A DNA stretch of 10,916 nt from Caldora sp. SIO3E6. Lineage in GTDB: Bacteria; Cyanobacteriota; Cyanobacteriia; Cyanobacteriales; Coleofasciculaceae. The notes below the pieces were generated by a model. That model was not told the origin of the DNA and ran no database searches. It saw nothing but the letters and a program-made list of their open reading frames with translations. How positions within the stretch are numbered: position 1 is the first letter of the stretch; each line of letters opens with the position of its first letter. Below are positions 1 to 6,861 of this stretch, piece after piece. The stretch lies in NCBI GenBank assembly GCA_010672185.1, contig JAAHHL010000136.1, positions 1-10,916 on the forward strand, written 5' to 3'. The position numbers were made by a program, and so were the translations under genes.

Positions 1-119
1 TTCTGCCTCCTGCCTTCTGCCTTCTGCCTTCTGCCTTCTGCCTTCTGCCTTCTGCCTTCTGCCTTCTGCCTTCTGCCTCCTGCCTTCTGCCTTCTGCCTC
101 CTGCCTCCTGCCTCCTGCC
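1..119. repeat. Heptamer tandem array (TTCTGCC/TCCTGCC)n, cut by window edge
   Basis: Seventeen uninterrupted 7-bp units, a mix of TTCTGCC and TCCTGCC, run from the window's first base to 119. This matches the short tandemly repeated (STRR) heptamer arrays known from cyanobacteria. The array sits upstream of exbB, and its reverse complement (GGCAGGA) appears just after exbB at 982-1016. The left end is not visible. Confidence 0.9.
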
Positions 120-248
120 TTCTCCTCCCTTAACCGTAACTTATCCCAATAATAACTTCGAGTTAATCCAAGAGACGAGGTATTTCGCTATGCTAGCCTG
201 GAAAACCCCTAAACTTGCTCTTAGTAGCGATCGCACATAATTATCCTT

Positions 249-965
249 ATGACACGAGTATATGATTTGTTCTTCAAAGGTGGCCCTGTAATGTGGCCTC
301 TTTTAGGATTATCAGTGATAGCCATTTCTTGTGCTTTAGAGAGAGCCTGGTTTTGGTTCCGACTTTTGACTAAAGAAGACCGCATTGTCCATGATGTACT
401 AGAAGCAGCACGTTATGACTTGAGGGAAGCAGCTAAAATCGCTGACTATGCTCAGTTTTTACCAATCGGTCGTTTTCTGCTAGCTCCTTTAAGGTTAAGG
501 CAACCGACTCCTGAAACCTTCCGTCTCGCGATGGAGGCTGCGGGAGATAAGGAGTTTATTCAGATGCGTAAAGGCGACAAAATGCTGGAGACGATCATCG
601 CAGTTGCTCCTTTGTTAGGTTTATTAGGTACGGTAACTGGTCTAATTGGCACTTTCAACAATCTCAATGTTGGTGGAGGAGGTGGATCTGCGGATGCTAC
701 CAAAGCAGCTGCTGGTATTGGGGAAGCACTTCTAACTACCGCTGCTGGTATGATGGTAGCAATTATTGCTTTACTTATTTTCCGCACATTGATCACTTTA
801 CAGGCACGCCAGATAGACTACTTTACAGAGGTAGGGAGTGAACTTGAGCTGATTTATCGTCAAATCTGGTACGAACCCTTTGTCGAGCAAAGAGTCGAGC
901 CAAGCAATGGTTATGAGTCTTTACCTAGTAGTCGAGAGCCTGATACTAGACCAATTGAAGGCTGA
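249..965 (+). CDS. exbB: ExbB/TolQ-family proton-channel subunit
   Basis: Inner-membrane subunit of the ExbB-ExbD stator, which uses the proton gradient to energise TonB. The 238-residue protein has the family layout: a first membrane segment near residues 14-32, a cytoplasmic stretch, then two segments near 113-137 and 157-182. The second segment carries the MotA/TolQ/ExbB signature APLLGLLGTVTGLIGTF. The third begins GIGEALLTTAAG, where Glu159 aligns with the conserved membrane Glu (E. coli ExbB Glu176). A five-glycine run (142-146) sits in the loop between them. The tail is short and acidic. The ATG at 249 is chosen because the first membrane segment follows it; no strong Shine-Dalgarno is visible. 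exbD follows after 357 bases of mostly repeat sequence, and an ExbD2 and a TonB-like gene lie later in the window, so a TonB role is more likely than Tol or flagellar. Confidence 0.92.
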   Translation: MTRVYDLFFKGGPVMWPLLGLSVIAISCALERAWFWFRLLTKEDRIVHDVLEAARYDLREAAKIADYAQFLPIGRFLLAPLRLRQPTPETFRLAMEAAGDKEFIQMRKGDKMLETIIAVAPLLGLLGTVTGLIGTFNNLNVGGGGGSADATKAAAGIGEALLTTAAGMMVAIIALLIFRTLITLQARQIDYFTEVGSELELIYRQIWYEPFVEQRVEPSNGYESLPSSREPDTRPIEG

Positions 966-981
966 GTAATGAGCATTAGAA

Positions 982-1016
982 GGCAGGAGGCAGGAGGCAG
1001 GAGGCAGGAGGCAGGA
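982..1016. repeat. Heptamer array (GGCAGGA)5
   Basis: Five perfect GGCAGGA units begin 16 bases after the exbB stop codon. The unit is the reverse complement of TCCTGCC, seen upstream of exbB at 1-119, so exbB is bracketed by inverted copies of the same heptamer family. Confidence 0.88.
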
Positions 1017-1130
1017 GGAACAAGAATTTTCCTTGCCTAAAAAGAAGTCAGCAAACGTTTCATATCAAGCAACTCAGGCATCTTGTTTTCATTTCTAGTT
1101 TCTCGAGAGTAATGAGTAATGAGGTCAACT

Positions 1131-1312
1131 CTCCATTCTTAATTATCCATTCTTAATTATCCATTATCCATTATCCATTATCCATTATCCATTCTTAATT
1201 ATCCATTATCCATTCTTAATTATCCATTATCCATTATCCATTATCCATTCTTAATTATCCATTATCCATTATCCATTATCCATTATCCATTATCCATTAT
1301 CCATTATCCATT
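1131..1312. repeat. Heptamer array of TTATCCA units, with TTCTTAA interruptions
   Basis: About 180 bases of 7-bp periodic sequence, mainly TTATCCA with TTCTTAA units at intervals, fill the space between exbB and exbD and end about 10 bases before the exbD ATG. The rest of the exbB-exbD gap (1017-1130) shows no gene or clear signal. The array leaves no room for an ordinary promoter close to exbD, so exbD may be read through from exbB. Confidence 0.88.
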
Positions 1313-1322
1313 CTCATAACCT

Positions 1323-1736
1323 ATGCGCTTTAACAAACAACAGCAAGTTTCTTCTACACCAGAAGTTAATCTTATACCACTACTGGATGTATTGATGTCA
1401 GTTTTGACATTTTTTATCATTGCTTCCATGAGCTTAACTAGCCAAAAGTTGGCGGGTATCAGTTTACCCGGTGCTGGTGCTGGTTTCAATGAGCAGCAGA
1501 CTCCAGAGCAGTTGATTGTGGGATTGGACAAGCAAGGTAAGCTTTTGATTAAAGGTGAAACTGTCACTAATGCTGAGTTGGCAAAGGAAATGAGCTCCTT
1601 TTTGGACAAGAATCCTCAAGGAGCTGTAATTTTGAAAGCAGACAAAGAATTGCCCTACCAAGAAGTGGTCAAAGTCTTAAAAGAAATGGGTAAGCTAGGA
1701 GGTAATCGCGTGTCTTTGTCTATTACGAAAAGTTAA
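1323..1736 (+). CDS. exbD: ExbD/TolR-family biopolymer transport subunit (Asp-bearing copy)
   Basis: Partner of ExbB in the proton-driven TonB energiser: one N-terminal membrane helix and a periplasmic domain. The 137-residue protein has the usual ExbD length. The helix (about 17-36) contains IPLLDVLMSVLTFF, where Asp22 matches the essential proton-carrying Asp25 of E. coli ExbD. The periplasmic part ends in the usual pattern (KEMGKLGGNRVSLSI). It is clearly paralogous to the ExbD at 8087, which starts with the same MRF and has the same overall pattern. The ATG lies directly after a heptamer array with no clear Shine-Dalgarno. The stop codon TAA is made jointly by host base 1734 and the first two bases of a small inverted-repeat element (1735-1863). 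Without that element the frame would add about nine codons. Confidence 0.93.
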   Translation: MRFNKQQQVSSTPEVNLIPLLDVLMSVLTFFIIASMSLTSQKLAGISLPGAGAGFNEQQTPEQLIVGLDKQGKLLIKGETVTNAELAKEMSSFLDKNPQGAVILKADKELPYQEVVKVLKEMGKLGGNRVSLSITKS

Positions 1737-1863
1737 GTAGGTTTGGTCTGAAAAACTGAACTACGTTAAGAAAGGTAAACATAGGTCAGACTCTTACCAA
1801 TGACAAAAGAAAAGGGACAAATGCCAGTCCTCACTAGCTAACTGTAATTATCCAAACCTACTT
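1735..1863. mobile_element. Candidate miniature inverted-repeat element, 129 bp, 12-bp TIRs, AGTT direct repeats
   Basis: Perfect 12-bp inverted repeats, AAGTAGGTTTGG at 1735-1746 and CCAAACCTACTT at 1852-1863, bound a 129-bp non-coding stretch. The 4-bp sequence AGTT lies directly outside both ends (1731-1734 and 1864-1867), as expected of a target-site duplication. There is no transposase inside, so it would need one in trans. The transposase family is not assigned. A 4-bp duplication alone is weak; its position exactly at the repeat ends is what makes it persuasive. Confidence 0.6.
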
Positions 1864-1894
1864 AGTTGGGAGCATCCCATTGGGGATAATACGT

Positions 1895-2003
1895 AGGGTT
1901 TGCTGAATAAGTCATATTTCGGGTTTGAATAGGTTAAGTATTCAACTATACATGAGATGAAAGCCTCGTCTGGTATTGCTTTCACACTTATGCAACAAGC
2001 CCT
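1895..2003. mobile_element. Decayed miniature inverted-repeat element, 109 bp
   Basis: Imperfect terminal inverted repeats pair AGGGTTTGCTGAATAAGT (1895-1912) with ACTTATGCAACAAGCCCT (1986-2003), 15 of 18 matching. An internal hairpin pairs TGAAAGC (1958-1964) with GCTTTCA (1978-1984). Ends of the form GGG(T/C)TTG(C/T)TG are reminiscent of insertion-sequence termini. No flanking direct repeat is seen, so it may be old or partly rearranged. It contains no gene. Confidence 0.45.
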
Positions 2004-2265
2004 CCATAGAGAGGGCAAATCTTTATTTGCTAGTTAATACTCGCGAATCAAAGAGGAAAGCGCTGTATCTTGGGATGGGTATAAGAGTTTTAAGTAAGTA
2101 AATATATGTATTTTGGAAGGCTGGAAGTGAAGCTCATGTTAAGTTGATGTGCAGTAAAACCCGAAAATTACGATTTCTTCTCCCAATTAGCTAACAGTTT
2201 TATAGAAAACACCGCACATTCTAACTATAACTATCGGTATTTACTTAATTTTTAGTAGTACAAGA

Positions 2266-2279
2266 GTAATTTATTATAC
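2266..2279. promoter_or_regulatory. Candidate NtcA binding site (GTA-N8-TAC)
   Basis: GTA, eight bases, TAC matches the palindromic consensus of the cyanobacterial nitrogen regulator NtcA, and the dyad extends to GAGTA-N8-TACTC (2264-2281). It lies about 165 bases before the mdnA start, in the only long AT-rich leader of the cluster. A TAN3T-type -10 (TAACTT at 2307-2312) is 27 bases further on, slightly too far for a classical NtcA-activated promoter. The short consensus is expected a few times by chance in a window this size. Confidence 0.3.
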
Positions 2280-2302
2280 TCAAAATATACAAATAAAACA
2301 GC

Positions 2303-2370
2303 TCTTTAACTTGATTAAAGATTAAGAAATAAAAAAAATAGATTGTTTACTCAAGAAAAATTGATATATT
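2303..2370 (+). promoter_or_regulatory. Candidate mdnA promoter with upstream dyad
   Basis: A -35-like TTGTTT (2343-2348) and a -10-like TATATT (2365-2370) are separated by 16 bases, placing the transcript start near 2377 and giving a leader of about 65 bases. Just upstream lies a perfect dyad, TCTTTAA-CTTGA-TTAAAGA (2303-2321), which could be an operator. The rest of the gene-free stretch 2004-2300 is AT-rich with no ORF worth calling. Confidence 0.4.
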
Positions 2371-2428
2371 AGCCAAGTGTGAAGGTTTTAGTTAAGCCAA
2401 TAAGCAGTCACTAAAACAATTTGAAACT

Positions 2429-2444
2429 GGGAGTTAATAACGTG
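2429..2444 (+). promoter_or_regulatory. Shine-Dalgarno fixing the GTG start of mdnA
   Basis: GGGAG at 2429-2433 stands 8 bases before GTG at 2442. This favours GTG 2442 over the in-frame TTG at 2421, which has no such site upstream. Confidence 0.65.
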
Positions 2445-2615
2445 TCTAACGCTATAAATCAGCAGCCAGAAGCTCAAGTAGTACCATTCTTCGCTCGCTT
2501 CTTAGAATCACAAATATCTGAAGAATTAGAAGGTGGTCCTATGACTCACAAGTATCCTTCTGATGCGGACGAGCCTACCACCTACAAGTATCCTTCTGAT
2601 GAAGAAGATAACTAG
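2442..2615 (+). CDS. mdnA: Microviridin (graspetide) precursor with two tandem core peptides
   Basis: Ribosomally made precursor that ATP-grasp ligases cyclise into a tricyclic depsipeptide protease inhibitor. From GTG 2442 it is 57 residues. The leader holds the microviridin recognition helix PFFARFL (15-21), which MdnB and MdnC bind. Two copies of the core consensus TxKYPSDx(D/E)(D/E) follow: THKYPSDADE (35-44) and TYKYPSDEED (47-56), 12 residues apart, with one Asn after the second. By analogy to known microviridins, each core would get two esters (Thr1-Asp7, Ser6-acid9) and one amide (Lys3-acid10). The variable residue after Thr, which in this family sets protease preference, is His in core 1 and Tyr in core 2. 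A GGP (31-33) precedes core 1. The maturation genes follow at once. Single-core precursors of about 50 residues are more usual; multi-core ones are known but less common. Confidence 0.95.
   Translation: MSNAINQQPEAQVVPFFARFLESQISEELEGGPMTHKYPSDADEPTTYKYPSDEEDN
2548..2601 (+). repeat. Tandem direct repeat encoding the two microviridin cores
   Basis: The 18-mer ACAAGTATCCTTCTGATG occurs exactly at 2548-2565 and 2584-2601, with a 36-bp period that keeps frame. Near-perfect identity at the codon level, including synonymous positions of KYPSD, points to a recent internal duplication rather than convergence. Confidence 0.85.
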
Positions 2616-2696
2616 TAAGTTTTACATGCAAGAAGAACTTACTCAGCAATTATCGAGCACAATAATGCAGTAGTTCAAATAAGTTCAACTTGCTCT

Positions 2697-2756
2697 GGAG
2701 AGCGCGATCAAGTAGTCTTAATGGTATCCATCGAGATGGCAAAGATCGCGCTTTCC
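2697..2756 (+). promoter_or_regulatory. Long hairpin in the mdnA-mdnB spacer
   Basis: AGCGCGATC (2701-2709) pairs perfectly with GATCGCGCT (2744-2752), and the stem extends outward over GGAG/TTCC with one G-U pair to about 13 bp. A nested hairpin CCATC-GA-GATGG lies at 2728-2739. No T-run follows, so a simple intrinsic terminator is unlikely. It may be an RNA processing or stability element that lets precursor mRNA exceed ligase mRNA, or a passive repeat. Confidence 0.5.
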
Positions 2757-2782
2757 CTCAAATTCTCACCAGAAAAACTTTT

Positions 2783-3763
2783 ATGGCTCAGTCCGGTAAC
2801 ATTATTTTATTGATTACCCACAGTGGTGATTTTTTCACTATAGATAGGGTAGCAGAAGCCATATCAAAAAAAGGGGCGCGACCATTTCGCTTCGATACAG
2901 ATAAATTTCCCCTAGAAGTTCAACTAAAGGCGCAGTTTGCTCAATTTAAGAGCAGTCATAGACTTGAATATGGCTCCTATTCCATTAGCACCGAAGAAGT
3001 GCAAGCTGTGTGGATGCGGCGTATTTGGACACCAGATCTCGGTCAAGAACTCGATCCCCAATTCCAAGAAGCTTGCATTAGAGAATCCCAAGCAACTTTG
3101 TCTGGTTTCTGGGATAGCCTCAGAAGTGCTCGTTGGGTAGATGATTTGGAGAGGATAAAAGCTGCAGACAATAAGCAGCGTCAACTACGGGTAGCCTCTG
3201 AAGTAGGTCTGACTATCCCCCAGACTCTAATTACCAATAATCCTGAAGAAGCACGAGAGTTTTTCCAGCAAGTGAAAGGGAAAATGGTGACCAAACTATT
3301 AACTGCTCTTTCTCATAGCATGGAATATACTTCTTTTTTCTTGTATACCAGTGTGGTTAAAGAAGAAGACTTGGCTGATGCTGGCTCACTACGCTATTGT
3401 CCGATGGTTTTTCAAGAGGAAATTCCCAAGCAGTTAGAACTGCGGGTGGTGTTTGTTGAGGGAAATTTATTTGTTGGTGCTCTAGATGCTTCTGTTTATA
3501 AAAAATCCAAAGTTGATTGGCGTAAACCTGGTGTTGAAGTTGGTGCGTGGCAACACCATGAGATGCCGGAGGAAATAGTTGCTCGGATTAAAGCACTAAT
3601 GGCTAAGTTGGGACTGCTATTTGGGGCCTTAGATTTCATCCTTACGCCATCAGGAGAATATGTGTTTTTGGAAGTTAATCCCGTAGGAGAATGGGGAATG
3701 TTAGAACGAGACTTAGAACTCCCCATTTCTCAGGCGATCGCAGAAACTCTTGTTTCCCAATAA
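2783..3763 (+). CDS. mdnB: ATP-grasp ligase, microviridin lactam-forming (MdnB type)
   Basis: Uses ATP to join the core Lys side chain to an acidic side chain, the third and last ring of a microviridin; acts in the cytoplasm on MdnA bound through its leader. From ATG 2783 it has 326 residues, the normal size. The N-terminus has the MdnB-like ILLITHSGDFFTIDRVAEAI (8-27) and FRFDTDKFP (35-43). The ATP-grasp core shows Lys171, FQEE with Glu212, ELR (219-221) and the metal-binding LEVNPVGEW (Glu297, Asn299). It aligns throughout with the neighbouring MdnC but has Trp and Gly-Met where MdnC has FFWLEL after NPVGE. The frame stays open to a TTG at 2690, but those 31 residues look unlike the family and span the hairpin, so the inner ATG is preferred. 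A weak AGAAAA lies 6 bases before it. Confidence 0.92.
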   Translation: MAQSGNIILLITHSGDFFTIDRVAEAISKKGARPFRFDTDKFPLEVQLKAQFAQFKSSHRLEYGSYSISTEEVQAVWMRRIWTPDLGQELDPQFQEACIRESQATLSGFWDSLRSARWVDDLERIKAADNKQRQLRVASEVGLTIPQTLITNNPEEAREFFQQVKGKMVTKLLTALSHSMEYTSFFLYTSVVKEEDLADAGSLRYCPMVFQEEIPKQLELRVVFVEGNLFVGALDASVYKKSKVDWRKPGVEVGAWQHHEMPEEIVARIKALMAKLGLLFGALDFILTPSGEYVFLEVNPVGEWGMLERDLELPISQAIAETLVSQ

Positions 3764-3814
3764 CCTGATATAGCGTTACGCATTTTGGTTAGGACGTTGA
3801 GAAATTTATATCAC

Positions 3815-3839
3815 CACAGAGGCACAGAGGAACACAGAG
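3815..3839. repeat. Short CACAGAGG repeat in the mdnB-mdnC spacer
   Basis: CACAGAGG occurs twice in tandem (3815-3822, 3823-3830), then AA and CACAGAG (3833-3839). Sequences of this kind recur between genes in cyanobacteria. Three heptamers ending TAA (3878-3898: CAACTAA, CCATTAA, CGATTAA) follow, right up to the mdnC start. The 141-base spacer shows no clear promoter or terminator. Confidence 0.55.
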
Positions 3840-3904
3840 AAAAGATTTTGTTTTAATGTATGCGCGTAGCACTATAACAACTAACCATTAACGATTAATT
3901 ACCT

Positions 3905-4882
3905 ATGACAGCATTAATCATTACTTTCAGCCAAGACAACGAGAGCATTCCCCTAGTCATGGAAGCAATTGCAGCCAAAGGAGGAAAAGCATTTCGTTTT
4001 GACACAGATAGATTTCCCACGGAAGTAAAGCTAGATATTTACCAAGGCAATCCCGAACGAGTAATTATTACCGATGGCGAACAGAAGCTGGATTTGAGTG
4101 AAGTCTCCTCCGTTTGGTATCGACGGATGCGCTACGGCAAGAAAATGCCCGAAACCATGGACAAGCAATACAGAGATACTTCAATCCAAGAATGTCGCGC
4201 CACTGTTAGGGGGATGATTGCCAGCATCAAGGGATTTCACTTCGACAAAATGGTTAATGTCGATCTGGCTAAAAATAAGCAATTACAACTTCAAGTTGCA
4301 CGAGAGGTTGGTCTATTTACTCCTCGCACCCTAACCACCAACAATCCAGAAGCAGTCAAGCAATTTGCCTTAGAATGTAAAGAACAGGGCATAATCACAA
4401 AAATGCTTTCTTCCTTTGCTATTTATGACGATCAAGGAAAAGAATTCGTTGTTTTCACCAATCCAGTCAAAGATGAAGATCTGGAGCATCTGGAAGGACT
4501 GAATTTATGTCCGATGACCTTTCAGGAAAAAGTGCCCAAGGCCCTAGAGTTACGGACAATTATTGTGGGAAATCGTGTATTTACCGCTGCAATCGACTCC
4601 CAGAGTTTGGAGGGGTCTACTTACGATTGGCGCAAGGAGGGCAGAGCCTTAGTCAAATCTTGGGAACACTACGATTTGCCCGAAGATGTCGAAAAAAAAC
4701 TGCTCAAACTGATGGCTTATTTTAGCTTAAACTATGGAGCAATTGATATTATCCTCACACCGGATGGTCGGCATGTATTCTTGGAAGTTAACCCAGTCGG
4801 GGAGTTTTTCTGGTTGGAGCTGTTTTCACCAAATTTTCCAATTTCTCAAGCTATTGCTGACATATTACTACCATCGCCTTAA
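3905..4882 (+). CDS. mdnC: ATP-grasp ligase, microviridin lactone-forming (MdnC type)
   Basis: Forms the two ester (lactone) rings of microviridin from the core Thr and Ser to acidic side chains, before MdnB acts. The 325-residue protein closely matches remembered MdnC/MvdD sequence: N-terminus MTALIITFSQDNESIPLV, FRFDTDRFPTEVK (30-42), SVWYRRMRYG (69-78), CRATVRGMIASI (97-108). ATP-grasp residues are Lys166 (TKMLSSF), Glu208 (FQEK), ELR (215-217) and metal ligands Glu294 and Asn296 in LEVNPVGEFFWLEL. An acidic stretch, KDEDLEHLEG (189-198), lies in the region that in MdnC helps hold the leader. All catalytic residues are present, so it should be active. It lies 141 bases after mdnB and 20 before mdnE. 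The ATG is preceded by TAA-rich heptamers rather than a Shine-Dalgarno. Confidence 0.95.
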   Translation: MTALIITFSQDNESIPLVMEAIAAKGGKAFRFDTDRFPTEVKLDIYQGNPERVIITDGEQKLDLSEVSSVWYRRMRYGKKMPETMDKQYRDTSIQECRATVRGMIASIKGFHFDKMVNVDLAKNKQLQLQVAREVGLFTPRTLTTNNPEAVKQFALECKEQGIITKMLSSFAIYDDQGKEFVVFTNPVKDEDLEHLEGLNLCPMTFQEKVPKALELRTIIVGNRVFTAAIDSQSLEGSTYDWRKEGRALVKSWEHYDLPEDVEKKLLKLMAYFSLNYGAIDIILTPDGRHVFLEVNPVGEFFWLELFSPNFPISQAIADILLPSP

Positions 4883-4902
4883 CTCACCACTAACAATTAA
4901 AA

Positions 4903-6702
4903 ATGAAAGCTGATGTAATCGGCCAAATTACCGAGAATGATGCAGAGGCATTACAGCAAAAAAACGAGAGAGTCAATTTTTACAAGCGCCTATTTAGATA
5001 TGGTTGGCAGCATAAAAGACCGTTTTTATGGGCAATATTTTTAACTATTTGTGCTTCATTTATTAACTTCTTTATACCCCAAATTAATCGCTATGTTATT
5101 GATGTAATTATTCCCGAAAAACAATTTAATATGTTGCCTTGGGTAGGGGTACTGATTTTATCAATGACCGTAGTGGCGGGAGTATTACTCTTTTTTCAAT
5201 TATATGCAATAAAATTATTTGGGCAAAAAACCATTAATAGCCTTCGTACAGATTTATACGAACATATTCAACATCTATCAATTAGTTTTTTTGAAAACCA
5301 ACGTACAGGAGAATTAATATCACGATTAGCAGGAGATGTAGATATAGTTGGCAACTTGGTTTCTGCTAATTTAATTGCTATTTTAATAGATAGTTTTGCT
5401 TTTGTTGCTGTTTTTATTTATATCTTTGTCAGTAATTGGCCTCTGGCCTTCATGATTGCCCTTACTTGGCCTTTAATTATTTATCTTTTGCAATTTTCCA
5501 ATAAAAAGCTAGCAACAATTTTCAGTGAGGCAATTCAGAAAGCAGATCTAATCAGTAATCACTTACAAGACACGATAGCCAACATTAAAATTATCAAATC
5601 TTTTGGGAACGAGCAGTATGAAATCCAGCGGTTTACTGAATTTAGCCGTGACTATATGGAGACCAATCTTAAGGCAACTAAGTTGTGGTCTATATTTATA
5701 CCGATCATCAATACCCTCAATGAACTGGGGAATTTAATCACATTAGTCTTTGGTGCTTGGGGGGTGATGGTGGGGAAGCTGACCATTGGTGAATTGGCAG
5801 CCCTTTTAACCTATGTTAATCTTTTGAATCGACCGATTAATCGGTTTAATGGGTTAGTGGATTTAATCCAAAGGGCAATGGTAGCAGCCCAAAGAATCTT
5901 TGTGGTCTTAGATACTGAACTCGAAGTTAGGGAGAAAGAAAACCCGATTGAGCTCAAATCAGTACAAGGCAATCTCAGATTTGAAGAAGTAAGTTTTGCT
6001 TATCAAAACAACGAGTCAGTTATATCTAACTTAAACTTAGACATTAAACCAGGAATGTCCGTGGCATTAGTGGGTTCTTCTGGTGCAGGAAAAAGTACTG
6101 TTGCTAAAATCGCAGCCCGTTTTTATGACCCTCAAAAGGGACGAGTTTTGCTTGATGGGCAGGATTTGCGAGATGTGAGCTTAAATTCTTTGCGATCGCA
6201 TATTGGCATTGTTCCCCAGGAAACATTACTGCTCTACGGCACAGTACGAGAGAACATCGCTTACGGTAAGCTAGATGCTACAGATGAAGAAATTGAAGCA
6301 GCGGCAAAAGCTGCTAATGCCCATGACTTTATCATAAGCTTTGCCGATGGTTATCAATCCATTGTTGGCGAACAAGGGGTGAAACTATCAGGAGGACAGA
6401 AGCAGCGTATCGCAATTGCCAGAGTTTTGCTCAAAAATCCCCAAATTGTCATCTTAGATGAAGCAACTTCGGCATTAGATTCGGAATCAGAACAACTTAT
6501 TCAAGAATCGGTGAAACAGCTTTTTCAGGGACGCACTAGCTTGGTTATTGCTCATCGCCTCTCCACCATCTATCATGTGGATTCAATTGTGGTTATTGAA
6601 AAAGGTGAAATTGTGGAAACAGGAACTCATGCAGAATTAATTGCTCAAGGAGGGAGGTATGCCTATCTCTATGGGCTACAATTTTCTGAAATAGGGAAAT
6701 GA
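4903..6702 (+). CDS. mdnE: ABC exporter, fused membrane and ATPase domains (MdnE type)
   Basis: Half-transporter that would act as a homodimer in the inner membrane, most likely exporting mature microviridin; in the Microcystis pathway the equivalent also supports correct processing. The 599-residue protein has an ABC membrane domain (about 38-325, six helices) and a nucleotide-binding domain (about 355-590). Visible motifs are Walker A GSSGAGKST (391-399), Q-loop Gln439, signature LSGGQ (495-499), Walker B IVILDE with Glu520, D-loop SALD and switch His551. The ATPase is therefore intact. There is no N-terminal C39 peptidase domain, since the membrane domain starts within the first 40 residues, so it cannot itself cut the leader. 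It starts 20 bases after mdnC, so is probably cotranscribed. A lipid-exporter (MsbA-like) role cannot be excluded by sequence alone; position argues for the peptide. Confidence 0.9.
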   Translation: MKADVIGQITENDAEALQQKNERVNFYKRLFRYGWQHKRPFLWAIFLTICASFINFFIPQINRYVIDVIIPEKQFNMLPWVGVLILSMTVVAGVLLFFQLYAIKLFGQKTINSLRTDLYEHIQHLSISFFENQRTGELISRLAGDVDIVGNLVSANLIAILIDSFAFVAVFIYIFVSNWPLAFMIALTWPLIIYLLQFSNKKLATIFSEAIQKADLISNHLQDTIANIKIIKSFGNEQYEIQRFTEFSRDYMETNLKATKLWSIFIPIINTLNELGNLITLVFGAWGVMVGKLTIGELAALLTYVNLLNRPINRFNGLVDLIQRAMVAAQRIFVVLDTELEVREKENPIELKSVQGNLRFEEVSFAYQNNESVISNLNLDIKPGMSVALVGSSGAGKSTVAKIAARFYDPQKGRVLLDGQDLRDVSLNSLRSHIGIVPQETLLLYGTVRENIAYGKLDATDEEIEAAAKAANAHDFIISFADGYQSIVGEQGVKLSGGQKQRIAIARVLLKNPQIVILDEATSALDSESEQLIQESVKQLFQGRTSLVIAHRLSTIYHVDSIVVIEKGEIVETGTHAELIAQGGRYAYLYGLQFSEIGK

Positions 6703-6708
6703 TGAGAA

Positions 6709-6743
6709 GTGATGAGTGATGAGTGATGAATGATGAGTAATGA
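6709..6743. repeat. Heptamer array (GTGATGA)n after mdnE
   Basis: Five units (GTGATGA three times, ATGATGA, GTAATGA) begin 7 bases after the mdnE stop. Beyond it, 6744-6852 holds a small stem GGACT-TC-AGTCC (6753-6764 approx.) and no gene. No clear terminator follows mdnE. Confidence 0.75.
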
Positions 6744-6861
6744 GCAGTAGTAGGACTTCAGTCCAAAAAGAAGCCAACTGCAAATATTTTCCCTCCACCC
6801 CTTCTTTTCATTACCCCCCCCTGAACAGTTACAATGAGTGCAGTAGGGGCGCAGCATTCCC

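Noticed and set aside
1131..1312. CRISPR-like repeat array
   Set aside because: Units are 7 bp tandem repeats with no spacers; these are cyanobacterial heptamer repeats.
2092..2247. Inverted repeat TAAGTAAATA / TATTTACTTA in the mdnA leader
   Set aside because: About 10 bp of AT-rich match over a 150-bp gap is easily due to chance, and no flanking duplication is seen.
2421..2441. TTG 2421 as the mdnA start
   Set aside because: The GGGAG Shine-Dalgarno lies inside this extension, 8 bases before GTG 2442, which is the better start.
2690..2782. N-terminal extension of mdnB from TTG 2690
   Set aside because: The 31 extra residues do not resemble ATP-grasp ligases and span a hairpin; ATG 2783 gives the normal length.
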